A DNA stretch of 49,239 nt from assembly GCA_947473125.1 (NCBI GenBank), contig CANJDH010000027.1, forward strand, positions 1 to 49,239, given 5' to 3'. A program made the translations under genes and the position numbers. The DNA comes from Burkholderiales bacterium (lineage in GTDB: Bacteria > Pseudomonadota > Gammaproteobacteria > Burkholderiales > JAEUOS01). Below the pieces are notes generated by a model that saw only the letters and a list, made by a program, of their open reading frames with translations, had not been told where the DNA came from and made no database searches. The stretch's first letter is position 1. Every line of letters starts with the position of its first letter. Below are positions 1-7,022 of the stretch, piece after piece.

Positions 1-816
1 CAGGCGTTGTTCGAAATCGCCGCGATATTTGGTGCCGGCCAACAGGGCGCCCATGTCCAGCGAATAGACGACGCTGTCTTTGAGGATCTCGGGTACTTCA
101 CCTTCGACGATGCGTTTCGCCAACCCTTCGGCAATCGCGGTCTTGCCCACACCGGCCTCGCCGACCAACAGGGGATTGTTCTTGCGCCGGCGGCAGAGCG
201 TTTGAATCACTCGTTCAAGCTCATTGTCGCGTCCGATCAGCGGGTCAATCTTGCCTTCAGCGGCAGACTTGTTCAGGTTCTGGGTGTAATTTTCCAGCGG
301 GCTGGACTTGCCTTCACTCTCGGTTTCGGCTTCCTGGTTTTCGCTGCCTGCGGCGGCCTTTTCCTTGTTTTCCTGAGGCTGCTTGGTGATGCCGTGGGAA
401 ATGAAATTGACCACGTCGAGTCGGGTGATCCCTTGCTGGTGCAGGTAGTACACCGCGTGCGAATCCTTTTCGCCAAAAATAGCCACCAGCACGTTCGCGC
501 CGGTTACTTCCTTCTTGCCATTCGAGGATGATTGCACGTGCATGATGGCACGCTGGATCACCCGCTGAAAGCCAAGCGTGGGTTGGGTATCCACGTCGTC
601 ACTGCCAGCGACGGTGGGCGTGTGCTCGGTGATGAACTGCGCCAGATTCTTGCGTAGATCCTCGATGTTCGCGCCAACCGCGCGCATCACCTCCGCGGCC
701 GTCGGGTTGTCGAGCAATGCCAAGAGCAAGTGCTCAACCGTAATGAACTCGTGACGCTTTTGCCGGGCGTCGACAAAGGCCATGTGCAAACTGACTTCCA
801 ACTCTTGCGCGATCAT
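1..816 (-). CDS. clpA: ATP-dependent Clp protease ATP-binding subunit ClpA (3' end beyond window)
   Basis: This is the AAA+ unfoldase that feeds substrates into the ClpP peptidase. Only the first 272 codons lie in the window; the gene runs off the left edge. The start is the ATG at 816, giving [14 protein letters not shown], which begins the double Clp-N domain (about residues 1-145). A charged, Gln/Glu-rich linker follows (about 146-175), then the first AAA+ module with Walker A GEAGVGKT at residues 217-224. It lies 88 bp downstream of clpS on the same strand, the usual clpS-clpA arrangement, so the adaptor and its unfoldase are probably co-transcribed. Family assignment is certain; the second AAA+ module cannot be seen here. 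Confidence 0.97.
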   Translation of the reverse strand, partial: MIAQELEVSLHMAFVDARQKRHEFITVEHLLLALLDNPTAAEVMRAVGANIEDLRKNLAQFITEHTPTVAGSDDVDTQPTLGFQRVIQRAIMHVQSSSNGKKEVTGANVLVAIFGEKDSHAVYYLHQQGITRLDVVNFISHGITKQPQENKEKAAAGSENQEAETESEGKSSPLENYTQNLNKSAAEGKIDPLIGRDNELERVIQTLCRRRKNNPLLVGEAGVGKTAIAEGLAKRIVEGEVPEILKDSVVYSLDMGALLAGTKYRGDFEQRL

Positions 817-904
817 TTTTTACCTCGATTCGTCCGGAACCCCGGAATGCAACCAAACTCTACACCACCCGTCCGCCTAACGAAAGCCGAATAGATGCGT
901 TATG

Positions 905-1222
905 CTAACCATCTTCTTCCATCGTACATTGCAGCGGGTGCTGGTGCGCTCGCGCATGCTCGGTCACCAGATCGACCTTGGTGGTTGCCACATCCTTTGG
1001 ATAGACCCCGCACACGCCAACACCCTGGCGATGCACCTTGAGCATGACCTGTGTTGCCTGCTCACGGCTCTTGTTAAAAAACTTCTGGATCGTCGAGACC
1101 ACAAACTCCATCGGCGTGTAGTCATCGTTGAGCAGGAGCACCTTGTACATCGGCGGCGGTTTGAGCTTTTCCTTGCGCTCCTGGAGCTGCGCACCGCCAT
1201 CTGGGTCAAATTTTGTTGCCAT
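905..1222 (-). CDS. clpS: ATP-dependent Clp protease adaptor ClpS
   Basis: ClpS is the cytoplasmic N-recognin that binds N-end-rule substrates and delivers them to ClpA. The 105-residue protein has a flexible N-terminal arm and then the core LNDDYTPM (residues 31-38), with Asn32 and Asp33/34 in the N-degron pocket, plus His64 in KVHRQG, matching pocket residues known in the E. coli protein. The length is normal for the family. The ATG at 1222 follows an AGAAGG-type ribosome site. It sits directly upstream of clpA and is divergent from the cold-shock gene at 1540. Confidence 0.97.
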   Translation of the reverse strand: MATKFDPDGGAQLQERKEKLKPPPMYKVLLLNDDYTPMEFVVSTIQKFFNKSREQATQVMLKVHRQGVGVCGVYPKDVATTKVDLVTEHARAHQHPLQCTMEEDG

Positions 1223-1539
1223 GCAGTAATTCTATTACCTTCTGATGCTGATTGCGGCTGGAGACCCTTGCCACCGTCCAGCTTAGAAATGGGGCCTGGA
1301 ACCAAAAAAACAACATGAAGAGCATTTCCCCCATGCAGAAATCCGAAATGCTTGACTTCCGCCTGGGGAATACGTAAAACAGCAACCGTTTGGTTGGTTC
1401 AAGCGGTTCCGGCACCTTGCAAGTTCGGGTGATCGCCACAAAGCAACACCGGGGTCTTAAGTAGGGGACGGCCTTGAAACGCAAACGCATTTTGGGGCGG
1501 TTTTCGTCCGATACTTAACATCTACAGGAGCATGCATCT
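1223..1539. other. Divergent intergenic region clpS / cold-shock gene
   Basis: This 317-bp stretch has no convincing gene. It must hold the clpS-clpA promoter reading left, which I could not place with confidence. Reading right it holds a sigma-70-like promoter at 1352-1380, followed by roughly 150 nt of untranslated leader before the cold-shock start codon. Long leaders are typical of cspA-type mRNAs, where the leader folds differently in the cold. A ribosome site (AGGAG at about 1524) precedes the ATG at 1540. Confidence 0.6.
1352..1380 (+). promoter_or_regulatory. Putative sigma-70 promoter of the cold-shock gene
   Basis: TTGACT at 1352-1357 and TAAAAC at 1375-1380 are separated by 17 bp. 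The predicted transcription start near 1387 leaves a leader of about 150 nt before the ATG at 1540, the layout expected for a cspA-type gene. This is read by eye only. Confidence 0.5.
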
Positions 1540-1743
1540 ATGGCAACCGGTACAGTGAAATGGTTCAACGACGCCAAAGGCTTTGGTTTTATCACCCCCG
1601 ATGACGGTGGCGAAGATTTGTTCGCGCACTTTTCGGCAATCAACATGCAGGGTTTCAAAACCCTCAAAGAAGGCCAGAAGGTCAGCTTTGAGGTGACGCA
1701 AGGCCAAAAAGGCAAACAAGCTTCGAACATCCAGAACGCGTGA
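1540..1743 (+). CDS. Cold-shock-domain protein (CspA family)
   Basis: This 67-residue single cold-shock domain binds single-stranded RNA or DNA and acts as an RNA chaperone. The start [18 protein letters not shown] shows RNP1 (KGFGFI, residues 13-18) and RNP2 (DLFAHF, 26-31), the two aromatic nucleic-acid-binding motifs. Length and ending are typical for proteobacterial Csp proteins. A strong hairpin terminator follows 19 bp after the stop, so it is probably a single-gene transcript. The long leader suggests control at the RNA level. Which csp paralogue it is cannot be said from this window. Confidence 0.97.
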   Translation: MATGTVKWFNDAKGFGFITPDDGGEDLFAHFSAINMQGFKTLKEGQKVSFEVTQGQKGKQASNIQNA

Positions 1744-1756
1744 GCGTTCCCGCCTC

Positions 1757-2419
1757 ATGAAACCCCGCGCCTCGACCTCGAAGCGCGGGGTTTTTCATTC
1801 TCGCAAGCGCAATGACCTTGCCTCCCCGGCGGTTGCACGGGACCAGGCACGAATCGGGGTACAGTTGGTGGCGTTCAACAAGCCTTATGGCGTCATTTGC
1901 CAATTTACCGGCGACGGCCCGCACCAGACGCTAGCCAACTTCATCCATATTCCCGACATCTATCCGGCCGGCAGACTGGACACCGATAGTGAAGGCCTGT
2001 TGTTGCTGACCAACCACGGCCGCTTGCAAAACTGGATCAGCAATCCGGTACACAAACTCGCGAAAACCTACTGGGCCCAGGTCGAGGGAGAACTTGACGA
2101 TCGCGCCATCGACCGGTTATGTGCACCACTCGACCTGGGAGATTTCATTACCGTCCCGGGGCGGGTACGGCGCATCCCGGCCCCGCCTGACCTATGGGAG
2201 AGAGTACCGCCTATCCGTCAGCGCGCCGCCATTCCCACATCGTGGCTCGAAATCACGCTTTCAGAAGGCAAAAATCGCCAGGTACGGCGCATGACCGCCA
2301 AAGTGGGATTTCCGACACTCCGGTTGATCAGGGCCTCGATCGGTCCAATCGGTTTGAACCAGTTGCATCCTGGCCAATCTCGCGCCATCGGATTAACCGA
2401 GATCGGCTATGCCAAGTAG
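1757..2419 (+). CDS. 23S rRNA pseudouridine synthase, RluE-like
   Basis: This RsuA/RluB/E/F-family enzyme isomerises a uridine in 23S rRNA. It opens with FNKPYGVICQF, carries the catalytic-Asp motif GRLDTDSEGLLLL in the middle and ends with the conserved EGKNRQVRRM block. There is no N-terminal S4 domain, which fits RluE (E. coli U2457) rather than RsuA or RluB. The ATG at 1757 is the most upstream start, but it lies inside the terminator of the preceding gene. Translation may instead begin at an alternative codon nearer the core, such as TTG 1865 or GTG 1868. The family is secure; the start is not. Confidence 0.88.
   Translation: MKPRASTSKRGVFHSRKRNDLASPAVARDQARIGVQLVAFNKPYGVICQFTGDGPHQTLANFIHIPDIYPAGRLDTDSEGLLLLTNHGRLQNWISNPVHKLAKTYWAQVEGELDDRAIDRLCAPLDLGDFITVPGRVRRIPAPPDLWERVPPIRQRAAIPTSWLEITLSEGKNRQVRRMTAKVGFPTLRLIRASIGPIGLNQLHPGQSRAIGLTEIGYAK
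1763..1795 (+). terminator. Rho-independent terminator of the cold-shock gene
   Basis: CCCCGCGC (1763-1770) pairs with GCGCGGGG (1783-1790) around a 12-nt loop, followed directly by TTTTT (1791-1795). It overlaps the first possible codons of the pseudouridine synthase frame, which argues that the synthase starts later. Confidence 0.85.
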
Positions 2420-2479
2420 CCAGTCCTGTACCGCCTGTGCTCGATCCCTTGTCCTGTTGAATTTCCAGGGGTCCGGTGC

Positions 2480-2674
2480 ATGAAATCACTTCTTTCTGCA
2501 TTCGTTTCGATCGCATTCGCCGTAACCACCTTTGGCGCCCCTGCAGCACCCATCGCCTCCCCAGCGGGTCAAAATCTACTGAGTTTCCCCAGTTCCCCGC
2601 AGACTGACGCCAGGGCCAAGAAAAAGGGTGGCCAGCAAAAGAGTCCGAGGAAAAAAGCGGTAATCTCCAAGTAA
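2480..2674 (+). CDS. Small exported basic protein, unknown function
   Basis: I do not recognise this 64-residue protein. Residues 1-23 look like a Sec signal peptide (MKSLLSAFVSIAFAVTTFGA, then an Ala-rich cleavage region). The mature part is short, Ser/Pro-rich and ends in a lysine-rich tail (KKKGGQQ and PRKK). It starts 60 bp after the pseudouridine synthase and is followed by a second tiny exported lysine-rich gene at 2834. Both could be periplasmic or surface polycations, but nothing in the sequence gives a function. The signal peptide and base composition make a real gene likely. Confidence 0.6.
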   Translation: MKSLLSAFVSIAFAVTTFGAPAAPIASPAGQNLLSFPSSPQTDARAKKKGGQQKSPRKKAVISK

Positions 2675-2778
2675 TTGAATTGTTCGAAGACTTTTCGTCA
2701 GACTGCGCGAAATTACAGCTTTTTCCGAACTATCCGGCAATCACTGTCAACCACACGAGTAAACAGGCGTTAGTTGCC

Positions 2779-2807
2779 TTGACCGAGGAGGTCAATTCGC
2801 GAATTGA
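2779..2807. promoter_or_regulatory. Overlapping palindromes before the lysine-rich exported protein gene
   Basis: Two perfect dyads overlap here. TTGACC (2779-2784) and GGTCAA (2790-2795) flank 5 nt, and TCAATTCGCGAATTGA (2792-2807) is a 16-bp perfect palindrome. They share TCAA, so as RNA only one hairpin could form at a time. The site ends 26 bp before the ATG at 2834. It may be an operator or leader structure; the binding protein is unknown. Confidence 0.45.
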
Positions 2808-2833
2808 TGGACAACTTCAACAAAGGACACGAA

Positions 2834-3028
2834 ATGAGCAAACTACTGGCCGTTCTGATCGCTGGCGTTTTCGCCACCGTCGCCACCACAGGCTTCGCAC
2901 AAGAGAAAAAAGCTGACGCCCCCAAGGCCGAGATGAAGAAAGACGAAAAGAAGGCTGACAAGCCGGCCAAAAAAGCGAAAAAAGCGAAAAAAGCCAAAGC
3001 ACCGAAAGCTGAAGCTGCGAAGAAGTAA
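2834..3028 (+). CDS. Small exported Lys/Ala-rich protein
   Basis: This 64-residue protein has a clear signal peptide (MSKLLAVLIAGVFATVATTGFAQ, cleavage after about residue 23). The mature segment is almost wholly Lys, Ala, Glu and Pro, with KKAKKAKKAK-like repeats. It resembles the AK-rich tails of histone-like proteins, but the signal peptide argues for a periplasmic location. An ATG exists at 2804, but the ATG at 2834 is preceded by AAAGGACACGAA and gives the signal sequence at once, so it is preferred. A canonical terminator follows 13 bp after the stop. Function is unknown. Confidence 0.75.
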   Translation: MSKLLAVLIAGVFATVATTGFAQEKKADAPKAEMKKDEKKADKPAKKAKKAKKAKAPKAEAAKK

Positions 3029-3041
3029 TTCGCCGCCATTC

Positions 3042-3076
3042 AAAAAACCGGACTGAACATCAGTCCGGTTTTTTTT
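3042..3076 (+). terminator. Rho-independent terminator
   Basis: AACCGGACTG (3046-3055) and CAGTCCGGTT (3061-3070) form a perfect 10-bp stem with a 5-nt loop, followed by a run of T to 3076. It closes the transcript of the lysine-rich exported protein. Confidence 0.92.
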
Positions 3077-3149
3077 CGTCCGGGTTGCTCCAAGTTTGCA
3101 TCTCCCGGCCGGCCTAAAATCCGACTCTCCATCTGCCAAAGTCCAATCC

Positions 3150-3602
3150 ATGCGCCACCTGCTCGCCATTGCCTGTGTTCTGGTTTCACTTGGCGGATTC
3201 GCCCAAACGCCGGGCGGTCAGCCCCCGTTACCTGCTGTGCAACTGCAGACCGGCATGTTCTTGATCAAGGCAGAGGTGGCCAATGATTATGGAACACGCA
3301 TGCAAGGCCTCATGATGCGTGAAAAAATGGCCCCCAACGAAGGCATGTTGTTCGTATTCCCGGGGCGCGAACAACAGTGCATGTGGATGAAGAACACGCT
3401 GCTTCCGTTATCGGTTGCCTTCATTGACGAGGCCGGCACGATTCTCAACATCGAGGACATGAAACCGAAAACCGAGAACAGCCATTGCAGCGTTCAACCC
3501 GCACGCTATGCGCTCGAAATGAACCTGGGGTGGTTCAAAGGGAAGAATATCAAGCCTGGCGCTAGAATAAGCGGCCTTGACAAGGCCGGGGCACCCAAAT
3601 AG
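3150..3602 (+). CDS. DUF192 family exported protein
   Basis: This 150-residue protein has a signal peptide (MRHLLAIACVLVSLGGFAQ) followed by one DUF192 domain. Characteristic parts are RMQGLMMREKM, GMLFVFP, the QCMWMKNTLLPLSVAFID stretch and the Cys in NSHCSV near the end. The biochemical role of DUF192 is unknown to me. An upstream ATG at 3096 exists, but the one at 3150 places the signal peptide at the N-terminus. It stands between a terminator and the convergent yqeY gene, so it is probably transcribed alone. Confidence 0.88.
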   Translation: MRHLLAIACVLVSLGGFAQTPGGQPPLPAVQLQTGMFLIKAEVANDYGTRMQGLMMREKMAPNEGMLFVFPGREQQCMWMKNTLLPLSVAFIDEAGTILNIEDMKPKTENSHCSVQPARYALEMNLGWFKGKNIKPGARISGLDKAGAPK

Positions 3603-3655
3603 CGGGTGCGGGTAATCGCGCCCTGAAGTACCTGAACCAAGCGCGCCGAGGGTGT

Positions 3656-4102
3656 TCAGCCAGTCAATCGCGCCTTGACCATGGCCGATACATTGGTCAT
3701 GTCCGCGCGCCCCGCCAAACTGGCCTTCACCGACGCCATCACCTTCCCCATCGCCTGCGGCCCTGTTGCGCCGACCGCGGCGATCGCGTCGGCAATCGCG
3801 GCTTCCACTTCAGCATCGCCCGCTTGCACCGGAAGATAGGCGCTCAGTACATCCACCTCAAATTGCTCGTTGGCGACCAGATCGTCACGCTTGGCGGCCT
3901 GGTACTGCGAAATCGACTCGCGGCGTTTCTTGATTTCCTTTTCGACAATGCCGATCACATCGGGGTCAGTGAGCTCGATGCGCTTGTCGACTTCCACCTG
4001 CTTGGTTGCCGCAAGCAACATGCGAATCGCGGACAGACGTTTGGCGTCTTTCGCACGCATCGCATTTTTCATGTCTTCGGTAATGCGTTCCTTGAGTGTC
4101 AT
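3656..4102 (-). CDS. yqeY: GatB/YqeY domain protein
   Basis: This 148-residue cytoplasmic protein is a stand-alone version of the C-terminal helical domain of GatB, the tRNA amidotransferase subunit. It starts MTLKERITEDMKNAMRAKD and has the family block IVEKEIKKRRESISQY and the terminal GKVMASVKASLAGRAD. Length is typical. It follows rpsU on the same strand, separated by a hairpin terminator at 4151-4186; rpsU-yqeY is a common proteobacterial pair. The precise role is not established, although the fold suggests tRNA binding. Confidence 0.93.
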   Translation of the reverse strand: MTLKERITEDMKNAMRAKDAKRLSAIRMLLAATKQVEVDKRIELTDPDVIGIVEKEIKKRRESISQYQAAKRDDLVANEQFEVDVLSAYLPVQAGDAEVEAAIADAIAAVGATGPQAMGKVMASVKASLAGRADMTNVSAMVKARLTG

Positions 4103-4150
4103 TTCCCATCTCCTGCGCCGTAGCCTGGATCAAGTACGGCGTATAAACAA

Positions 4151-4186
4151 AAAAAGCCGCGTAGCGCCTGGCGCCCGCGGCTTTTT
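4151..4186 (-). terminator. Terminator between rpsU and yqeY
   Basis: AAAAAGCCGCG (4151-4161) pairs with CGCGGCTTTTT (4176-4186), with smaller internal pairing. On the minus strand it ends in a long T-rich run reading toward yqeY. It probably attenuates rpsU transcription before yqeY. Confidence 0.8.
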
Positions 4187-4201
4187 GGTGCGACAGGCCG
4201 A

Positions 4202-4414
4202 TCAGTACAGCTTGGGTGGCAGTTGCTGGCTCTTGAGGCGCTTGTAGGTACGCTTCACTGCGGCAGCCAACTTGCGCTTGCGCTCGGACGTGGGCTTTTC
4301 GTAAAACTCACGTGCGCGCAGTTCGGTCAACAGACCGGTTTTTTCGATCGTGCGCTTGAAGCGGCGCATGGCGGCTTCGAAGGGCTCGTTTTCTTTGAGG
4401 CGAATGCTCGGCAT
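4202..4414 (-). CDS. rpsU: 30S ribosomal protein S21
   Basis: This is small-subunit protein bS21, which contacts the 3' end of 16S rRNA and helps mRNA initiation. The 70-residue sequence [20 protein letters not shown] and the basic C-terminal half ([18 protein letters not shown]) are diagnostic, and the length is standard. A near-consensus promoter lies at 4479-4507, leaving a leader of about 60 nt. Confidence 0.98.
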   Translation of the reverse strand: MPSIRLKENEPFEAAMRRFKRTIEKTGLLTELRAREFYEKPTSERKRKLAAAVKRTYKRLKSQQLPPKLY

Positions 4415-4478
4415 CTGAATCGGATCCTGACGAGGAAAAAATGAGGGCTACGCGCTGTCGAACGTAGGAAAGCCTTTG

Positions 4479-4507
4479 ATTATAGGAGATTTTCCGATTC
4501 TTTGCAA
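4479..4507 (-). promoter_or_regulatory. Sigma-70 promoter of rpsU
   Basis: On the minus strand TTGCAA (4507-4502) is followed, after exactly 17 bp, by a perfect TATAAT (4484-4479). Transcription should start near 4472, about 58 nt upstream of the rpsU ATG. This is one of the best promoter matches in the window. Confidence 0.8.
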
Positions 4508-4599
4508 GATTCACAGGAAACTTCTCCGCAAGACCCCCGGGAGCCTGCAGCATCGTGCACAATACGGCTCCTCAGACACCATCAAACGAAAGATTTCGC

Positions 4600-5199
4600 A
4601 TGGAAATGACCGGTTCCCAAACCCTGCCCGTATCTCGGCAGATCGCCTGGGACGCGCTGAACGACCCCGAGATCCTCAAAACCTCGATTACCGGATGCGA
4701 TGAGCTTACGCGCACCAGTGAATCCGAATTCGCCACGCTGGTCACCGCCGCCGTGGGTCCGGTAAAAGCCAAGTTCAAGGCCAAGTTGACCCTGCTTGAT
4801 GTAGTGGCCCCAGAGTCATACACAATCCGATTTGATGGCCAGGGCGGCGTAGCCGGGTTTGGCAAGGGCGAAGCCCGCGTGAAACTGACTGCAGTAGGCA
4901 AATCCACGTTACTCGAATACAGCGCCAAGGCAAGCGTCGGCGGAAAGCTCGCGCAGATCGGTTCGCGCCTGGTCGACGCCACCGCCCAGAAAATGGCTGG
5001 CGAGTTCTTTACCAAATTCAACGCCGAGTTGGCCCGCCGCAATCCCGGCGCGACGCCTCACGCAGCACCAGCCGCACTCCCTGCCAAGCCTGTATCCGTT
5101 GCGTCAGCCAGCGATGCCAGCACCGCGACCCTCATGGCCATCGTCGTCGTTTTGCTTGGCGCGGTGGCGGCAATCGGATTCGTGCTCTCGAAACTCTGA
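4600..5199 (+). CDS. CoxG-like SRPBCC protein with C-terminal membrane anchor
   Basis: This 199-residue protein belongs to the CO-dehydrogenase subunit G family (SRPBCC/START fold). Residues 1 to about 145 hold the typical MEMTGSQTLPVSRQIAWDALNDPEILK opening and a GGVAGFGKGEARVKL-type core. An Ala/Pro linker and a hydrophobic segment near the C-terminus (TLMAIVVVLLGAVAAIGFVL) follow, so it is probably tail-anchored. CoxG recruits CO dehydrogenase to the membrane in carboxydotrophs. Here it converges on the molybdenum-hydroxylase operon at 5279-10157 and may dock that enzyme. The start at 4600 was chosen over an ATG at 4555 because it begins the family sequence. Confidence 0.85.
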   Translation: MEMTGSQTLPVSRQIAWDALNDPEILKTSITGCDELTRTSESEFATLVTAAVGPVKAKFKAKLTLLDVVAPESYTIRFDGQGGVAGFGKGEARVKLTAVGKSTLLEYSAKASVGGKLAQIGSRLVDATAQKMAGEFFTKFNAELARRNPGATPHAAPAALPAKPVSVASASDASTATLMAIVVVLLGAVAAIGFVLSKL

Positions 5200-5278
5200 C
5201 GCAATCCGCACCCTGCTGACCGGAGCGGCGCCGACCAAGCAAGGGAGATGCCGACGCCAGCACGAGCACCTTCCCGTT

Positions 5279-6130
5279 TCAATCCCGACGCACGATTTCG
5301 TCAAGTACCGGCAACAGGTGCCGGCGAAACACCTCGGGATTTTCGCTCATGGGAAAGTGTCCCAGGCCGGGCATGATGGTGACCTTTGCGCCTGTTACGC
5401 GACGGGCCACCTCCAGCGTGTCCTCCGGTGGACACGAATAATCGTATTCCCCGGTAAGCAAATAAAGGGGGCACAGCGCCGTATCGATGCTGGCAACCTG
5501 CTCACGTATATCGCCGTCCACTTTATAAAAAAACAGGTCGCCCTTGAACACCCCCGGCCCGCCCTGCATGTAGTGCCACAGTGTTTCCCAACGGTGCGCA
5601 TCAGGTGCGTCCGGGCCGATCAGCCCTGACACGGCCCCGGCACACACCTCTCCGCCATGGGTATCAGGGCGATGCAGCCATTCGGTGTCGTAGTACGGGT
5701 CGACGAAGGCGGAAGACTGTAGCCCGATGATGGCGCGAAACCGCTGCGGATGCTTCAGCGCGAGATAAAGCGCGATGCGCCCGCCGATCGAGCAGCCCAT
5801 GGCTACCGGTCGATCCAGTTGCAACGCGTCCGCAATCGCCATGACCTGCTCGACATAGCCCTCAGACGTGAGCCGGTAGTCATCATGCTGCCACCCTGCC
5901 GGTGGTGAAGACTTGCCATGCCAGGGCATGTCGAACGCAATCACGCGGAAGCGGCTCGTTACCTCTGGGTCATTGAACAGCGCACGAAACTGGCGCCCGT
6001 CGGCACCTGCCGTATGCAGGCACAGCAAGGGAATGCCGGCACCGGCTTCCTCAAAGTACACACGACAAGTCTTGCCGCCAATTGAGACGTGGACATAACG
6101 CCCCAGAACCGGCTCGATGAACGCCGTCAC
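5279..6130 (-). CDS. Alpha/beta-fold hydrolase
   Basis: This 283-residue cytoplasmic hydrolase has the nucleophile elbow GCSIGG with Ser114, a probable acid Asp230 (in TGEYDYSCP) and His258 (in PGLGHFP), a complete catalytic triad. The oxyanion region CLHTAGAD is near residue 37. The substrate is unknown; the family includes esterases, lactonases and C-C bond hydrolases. Its start overlaps the stop of the 126-residue gene by 4 bp, so it is the last gene of the molybdenum-hydroxylase operon. It may act on the hydroxylated product of that enzyme, which is an inference from position. Confidence 0.88.
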   Translation of the reverse strand: MTAFIEPVLGRYVHVSIGGKTCRVYFEEAGAGIPLLCLHTAGADGRQFRALFNDPEVTSRFRVIAFDMPWHGKSSPPAGWQHDDYRLTSEGYVEQVMAIADALQLDRPVAMGCSIGGRIALYLALKHPQRFRAIIGLQSSAFVDPYYDTEWLHRPDTHGGEVCAGAVSGLIGPDAPDAHRWETLWHYMQGGPGVFKGDLFFYKVDGDIREQVASIDTALCPLYLLTGEYDYSCPPEDTLEVARRVTGAKVTIMPGLGHFPMSENPEVFRRHLLPVLDEIVRRD

Positions 6131-6507
6131 GCCTCAGCCTTTGCATCCAGTCGCCGGGGCATTTCCAGAACGCCCTTGAAATAGAACAGGTTGGCCATGA
6201 AGGGCTGCACATTGCCTTCAATCGTCAAGAGTCGCTTTTTGAGCAATGCGAACAGGTCGTTGTAGCCGGGCGCCGGACGCGACAGCCAGAACCGTTCCCA
6301 GGTCTCCGCCGAAGCACGCATCAGAACGTCATGGCGCGCCATGATGAAACGCCCGGTTTCAATCGACTCGATCTTGCCGCCATGAATGGTCAGGCGCCAA
6401 CGGGTGTCGCCTGACTCCAGCATCAATACGCAATCGACGAACCGGCCCTTGCGCTGCAGGAACGGATCCTGGTTGACCAGCGCCGCGATCCCCTCAAGCA
6501 TCGGCAT
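6127..6507 (-). CDS. SCP2-like small protein of the molybdenum-hydroxylase operon
   Basis: This 126-residue protein has no signal peptide. The pattern of strands with WRLTIHGGKIESIETG, and later LLTIEGNVQPFMANLFYFKGVLE, resembles SCP2 sterol-carrier-type lipid-binding folds, but this is a fold impression and not a firm match. It lies 21 bp after the iron-sulfur subunit gene and overlaps the hydrolase start (ATGA), so it is translationally coupled to the hydrolase. A role in holding a hydrophobic substrate for the hydroxylase or hydrolase is possible. It could also be an unrelated conserved protein. Confidence 0.6.
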   Translation of the reverse strand: MPMLEGIAALVNQDPFLQRKGRFVDCVLMLESGDTRWRLTIHGGKIESIETGRFIMARHDVLMRASAETWERFWLSRPAPGYNDLFALLKKRLLTIEGNVQPFMANLFYFKGVLEMPRRLDAKAEA

Positions 6508-6528
6508 CCGCTTTGGCTCGCTGGCCCC

Positions 6529-6996
6529 TCAAGCTTTCATCAGCTCCGCTGCGCGATGCACCGACTTGATGATGTTGATATAACCGGTACAGCGGCATAG
6601 GTTGCCCTCCAACCCCTTCACGATCTGTTCTTCCGTCGGTTGCGGGTGGTCCTTGAGGATGCTCGCAGCCGTCATGATCATGCCCGGCGTGCAAAAACCG
6701 CACTGCAGGCCGTGGCACTCTGTGAATGCCTGCTGCACCGGGTGCAACTTGTCGCCATCGGCCATGCCTTCGATGGTGACAATGTTGGCGCCATCGGCTT
6801 GCGCCGCGAGCATCGCACATGACTTGACGGACTTGCCGTCAAGATGGATGGTGCAGCAGCCGCACTGGCTGGTGTCGCAACCCACGTGGGTGCCGGTAAG
6901 CTTGAGTTCGTCGCGAATCAGGTTGACCAGCAGCGTACGCCCTTCGACCTGGGTTGCCACTTTCTTGCCATTGATGGTGAATTCGATTTTATTCAT
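6529..6996 (-). CDS. Molybdenum hydroxylase small subunit (two 2Fe-2S clusters), CoxS-like
   Basis: This 155-residue electron-transfer subunit has a plant-ferredoxin-type cluster ligated by Cys40, Cys45, Cys48 and Cys60. A second cluster in the C-terminal helical domain uses Cys99, Cys102, Cys134 and Cys136 (CGFC and CRC). All eight ligands are present and the length is normal. It passes electrons from the molybdopterin site in the large subunit to FAD in the medium subunit. It lies 26 bp downstream of the FAD-subunit gene. The order large, medium, small differs from the medium-small-large order usual in coxMSL. Confidence 0.95.
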   Translation of the reverse strand: MNKIEFTINGKKVATQVEGRTLLVNLIRDELKLTGTHVGCDTSQCGCCTIHLDGKSVKSCAMLAAQADGANIVTIEGMADGDKLHPVQQAFTECHGLQCGFCTPGMIMTAASILKDHPQPTEEQIVKGLEGNLCRCTGYINIIKSVHRAAELMKA

Positions 6997-7022
6997 GTCA
7001 GTATCCTAGCGATGTTCTTGGC

